A stretch of DNA of 64,000 nt from Lentinus brumalis (taxonomy: Eukaryota; Basidiomycota; Agaricomycetes; Polyporales; Polyporaceae), in the NCBI GenBank assembly GCA_001792895.1, contig MARA01000038.1, positions 248,001 through 312,000 of the forward strand. The letters run 5' to 3'. The notes under the pieces were generated by a model that worked only from the letters and a program-made list of their open reading frames with translations, was not told the origin of the DNA and did no database searches. Shown here one piece after another: positions 60,968 through 64,000 of the stretch. The stretch's first letter is position 1; the number at the start of each line of letters is the position of its first letter. Position numbers and translations under genes: made by a program.

Positions 60968-61453
60968 TAGCGATGGACGGTCGCTTGACTCTATCACGAC
61001 TTGACGATACCGTTCGTTGTTGCGATACATATGCAATCATAGTTTCCTAGACCCCCGCATATGCCAAGTTATCCCAATGCCACCTTCGCTCGAAAGCAGC
61101 ACGTCTAGATAGTTATACCCAGCGCCCCTCGTTGACGGAGATGTCGGAGTTCTCTCCACATGTGAGCTTGTTGCATTCATCTCACTGAATCTTTACATGT
61201 ACATAGAGTCTTGGACCCCTCTGAGCTTGGACGTCCATACTCCGGAAGCAAACATAACACCAACGGGAACATACTTACACGAGCAGTACAAGTATACCAA
61301 ACACTGGCGGCCCGGACACACCGGAGTGAGTTCATGCGGTGACACGGGCGCTGGTATGTCTCTCTCGTTTACACCACGACTGTGCTTGCTTTGCACCGGA
61401 TCTGCCTGTAGGCGTAGAGACTTGCGGAGGACTGCAAGGGTGGTCTGGGATTT
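60968..61453. other. Intergenic, no gene seen
   Basis: Between the DUF2433 gene and the carrier gene. No supported ORF. Confidence 0.45.
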
Positions 61454-62696
61454 ATGAACAATGTTAGCCAGCACCTCCTTTCAGGTGCGTCCGAGTCGCC
61501 GTCGTTCTGTGCGCATGAAGCGACTGAACACCAACCGTCTGCTGCAGGTGCCCTCTCTGGGTTTGCGTCGACGATAATTCTCCAGCCTTGTGAGTGTGTA
61601 ATGTGTGTGGTTTGCCCGCGTCGATTAACGCAGGAGCAGTTGATCTCCTCAAGACGCGTATACAGCAGCCGGACCACCTGCGCAAACTCTCGCACTCTCC
61701 CCTCTCCCCACAGTCCACGTTCATATTCCGCACTGCGCGAGACATCGTTCAGCGCGACGGGTTCCTTGGCCTCTGGCGCGGTACCTCCCGTCCTTACTCA
61801 GAAACGTGCCCGGCGTCGCGCTGTACTTTACGGGCCTCAGCCAGTTCCGTTCATTCCTCGCTACGTCTCCGTACTTCACACCGCTCCGCGCATCCTCCCC
61901 GTCGCAGTCAACGTCAACTCTTCCGAAGCTCACCGCGCAGGGTAACCTCCTCGCAGGCGCGTTCACCCGCGTGACCGTTGGTCTCTTGCTGAATCCGTTC
62001 TCCGTTATAAAGGCTCGGTATGAGGTATGCCTTGTCCGGGATTGCTCTCAGTGCTTGATGCTCACTGTCTGTCACTGCAAGAGCTCATATTACTCATACG
62101 GGTCGCTGCCCCAGGCCTTCATTGGGCTCATTCGCTCCGGCCCATCCGAGATCTTCCGCGGAGCCATAGCGTCCTCCCTCCGCGACGCTCCGTACGCCGG
62201 CATATTCGTCGTATTTTATGAACATATAAAGACTAGTCTATGTGCGCCCTCAGTTCACTCGCCTCGAATTTTACGCTGACAACTGCCTCGGGCAGCATCT
62301 GCTATGTCCGCCGCGCCTAACTCTGCGGTAGTAGCAGCCGTGCCGTTCTCGCTCTCGACAGCGGTACATTCATTGTCCGCCGCCTCCGCAGGCGCATTAG
62401 CTACTCTTGCTACGCAGCCTTTCGACGTCCTGAAGACGAAGATGCAGGTCCGCTCAGAGACGAAGTACCGTGGGTTATGGAGTACCGTTCGAGCGGTGTG
62501 GCAAGTGAGTAATGTTACCGCGCTGTCTTCGTCTTGAGCGGCGCTAACATATGAGCTGCAGCAACGTGGAGTGGCAGGGTTCTTCGATGGATCGACCCTG
62601 CGGATGTCTCGAAAGATATTCAGCTCTGCGATTGGCTGGGCTGTGTATGAGGGGGTACTTATTGCCGTGCGTCGTCCCCCACGCGAATTAGATTAA
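61454..62696 (+). CDS. HEM25: Mitochondrial glycine carrier, SLC25A38/Hem25 type, with a one-base frameshift
   Basis: Inner-membrane carrier of the SLC25 family that imports glycine for heme synthesis. Exon 1 (61454-61484) MNNVSQHLLSG joins ALSGFASTIILQPFDLLKTR (first PxD/ExxK/R signature, rebuilt over an intron ending gagcag). Then RDGFLGLWRGT, PSLLRNVPGVALYFTGLSQ, LLAGAFTRVTVGLLLNPFS, VIKARYE, SSLRDAPYAGIFVVFYEH, LATLATQPFDVLKTKMQ and RGVAGFFDGSTLRMSRKIF. Three carrier repeats are visible. Between RGT (ending 61785) and PSLLRNVPG the frame slips by one: a C seems missing in the run acctcccg at 61783-61790. Either the assembly has an error or this allele is broken. Confidence 0.85.
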
Positions 62697-62926
62697 CGTA
62701 GGAGGTGTAACGACGGACACGCACAAACATGTATGCGGACAGCTGTTACATCTAGCAATACAATGGACTCCTCTCGCGAGACTCACCGCTCCCTTGATGT
62801 TGCCAACCTCGCGAAGGCCTGCACTCGCATGGCTCGTATGACACTAGTCCGAGTTCAGCAGGAGAGCAAATGGCAATAGGTGAGGCGTATGATAGTCCGT
62901 ACACGTCCGATCCACCGCGTCTCTCG

Positions 62927-63965
62927 TCACTGGGTCTTCTTCTCCTCCGCACTGAAACCCTTCGGGATCTCATTCGAAAGTGGCGACTGAATGCTGGAGA
63001 GCGCCGAGACACCGACGAATATAATGGGGATGAGGATGAAGAGAACGACCAGGAGCACGAGGATGAGACCTGGAGTCAGGAGCTGGTATCGTTTCAAGAT
63101 ACCACCCTTGGGGCTGGCGTCAGCCTGCACAGAGTCGAAGGTAGAGCTCGACGAGGACTGGCGGGCATGCAGGGAGACACCGGGGGAGCCAGAGTAGATC
63201 ACGAGGTAATTGGAGAAGACCTCCTCAATCTTGGCGAGCTCGCTGGAGAGCCAGGATTCTAAAGGGCGGGATGGAACCACGATGTCAAGACGGATCCTTC
63301 CCGTGCGCGAAGTGAGCACTCACCGTGGTTGGCCATAGCGCTCTTCCTCGATGATCCCGTCTCTCCATCCTCCAAGGGCGGAAGCGATATCGAAACAACG
63401 TGCTTGCCTTGGTCTGCATCGAGAGCAAGCTCGTCAAAGCTGGGGAAATGGCTCACGGCTCGCGAGCCGCACCGCCTGGAGAGGACACCGGCGAGGTCGA
63501 CGAACGGGTTCGCGAACCGGCTGTCACTTTCCACATATGCGAGCTGCAGCTTGGAGGGCGCTCCAGACAGGGCCTTCGACGTGTGGCATGAGGGCGAGAG
63601 CGAGCGCAAGTCAGATGCGTGGAGCTAGGGGATCGCGTATGATGAACATGCATGCATATGTGCGGTCGAGACAAGAACTTACCCCGGCGTGCTCAACTAC
63701 TATGACCGCATCGTGCTCGCAGATATCATTGTGGTTGTACAGTGCCTCAGCAATAGCGTGGCTGCCGGTCTTCGCTGCATCCGAAGCAGCAACTGAGGAC
63801 AGGGCCTTCGAGCTATTGAGCGGGTCAATTGCGAGCAAGACAACGGGATACGCGCAGCATAGCGCACCTGCGAGACGACCAGGCGAGGACCGGGTGCGTG
63901 TTGGGGTATGCCGATGCCACTGCAGGCAGCAGGGCAAGAAGGAGGGTGAAGGCGCGGGACGCCAT
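62927..63965 (-). CDS. V-ATPase assembly/accessory protein, VOA1/BIG1 (Ac45-like) family
   Basis: Single-pass ER/endomembrane protein tied to V-ATPase V0 assembly or, in yeast Big1, to cell-wall glucan formation. Exons 63965-63868, 63812-63683, 63624-63324 and 63258-62927 give 286 residues. A clear signal peptide (MASRAFTLLLALLPAVASA) is followed by a lumenal domain (HPVLAWSSRSSKAL, NDICEHDAVIVVEHAGLHA). A C-terminal membrane segment (YQLLTPGLILVLLVVLFI) continues LIPIIFVGVSALSSIQ, and a short tail ends EIPKGFSAEEKKTQ. The GILKRYQLLTPGLI approach to the membrane helix is typical of the VOA1/Ac45 transmembrane family. It is convergent with the carrier gene, and the start is 35 bases from the window edge. 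Confidence 0.8.
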
Positions 63966-64000
63966 GGTGGTCTGGGTGGAAGGCGTCACCGTTGCGGGCA

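Overview
The window reads as nuclear DNA of an agaricomycete (mushroom-forming) basidiomycete. Genes are densely packed on both strands, coding regions are GC-rich, and almost every gene is split by introns of about 45-90 bases with GT-AG ends (a few GC-AG). The proteins are typical of basidiomycete genomes. I could assign about 25 genes by family from hand-spliced translations; a few more are orphan or uncertain. Nothing could be searched, so family names rest on motif recognition.

Left part (1-13 kb): the first two exons of a SEC63-like gene point off the left edge (or are broken). A weak three-exon orphan gene follows, then a secreted berberine-bridge-type FAD oxidase (4.1-6.0 kb) with its TATA box, a coilin-like nuclear protein (6.5-8.4 kb), a large serine-rich orphan (8.5-10.4 kb, minus), a patch of decayed or ambiguous coding sequence, and Mediator subunit MED10 with an unusually long intron.

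Middle part (13-32 kb): RIC8 (G-alpha exchange factor/chaperone), a histidine phosphatase, then a mixed segment with three members (A, B, C) of an unrecognised cytosolic protein family at 17.7, 27.1 and 29.1 kb. Between them lie a CPA2-type cation/proton antiporter, a diacylglycerol-lipase-like class 3 lipase, a UPF0303 protein and a possible decayed gene. Copies A and C also share their promoter region.

Right part (30-64 kb) is mostly core cell biology: proteasome alpha-1 divergent from RNA polymerase III subunit 1; two RAI1/DXO-type decapping nucleases about 11 kb apart; a secreted serine carboxypeptidase; a small conserved protein; Rab escort protein divergent from a nucleolin-like rRNA-processing factor; an F-box protein; Mediator MED13 divergent from a DUF2433-type protein with RRM-like and Gly/Arg-rich parts; a mitochondrial glycine carrier (HEM25 type) with a one-base frameshift; and a VOA1/BIG1-type V-ATPase assembly factor.

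No rRNA, tRNA, CRISPR array or complete transposon was found. The best candidate for something undescribed is the A/B/C family with its duplicated promoter. Next come the pair of RAI1-like nucleases and the coilin-like protein.
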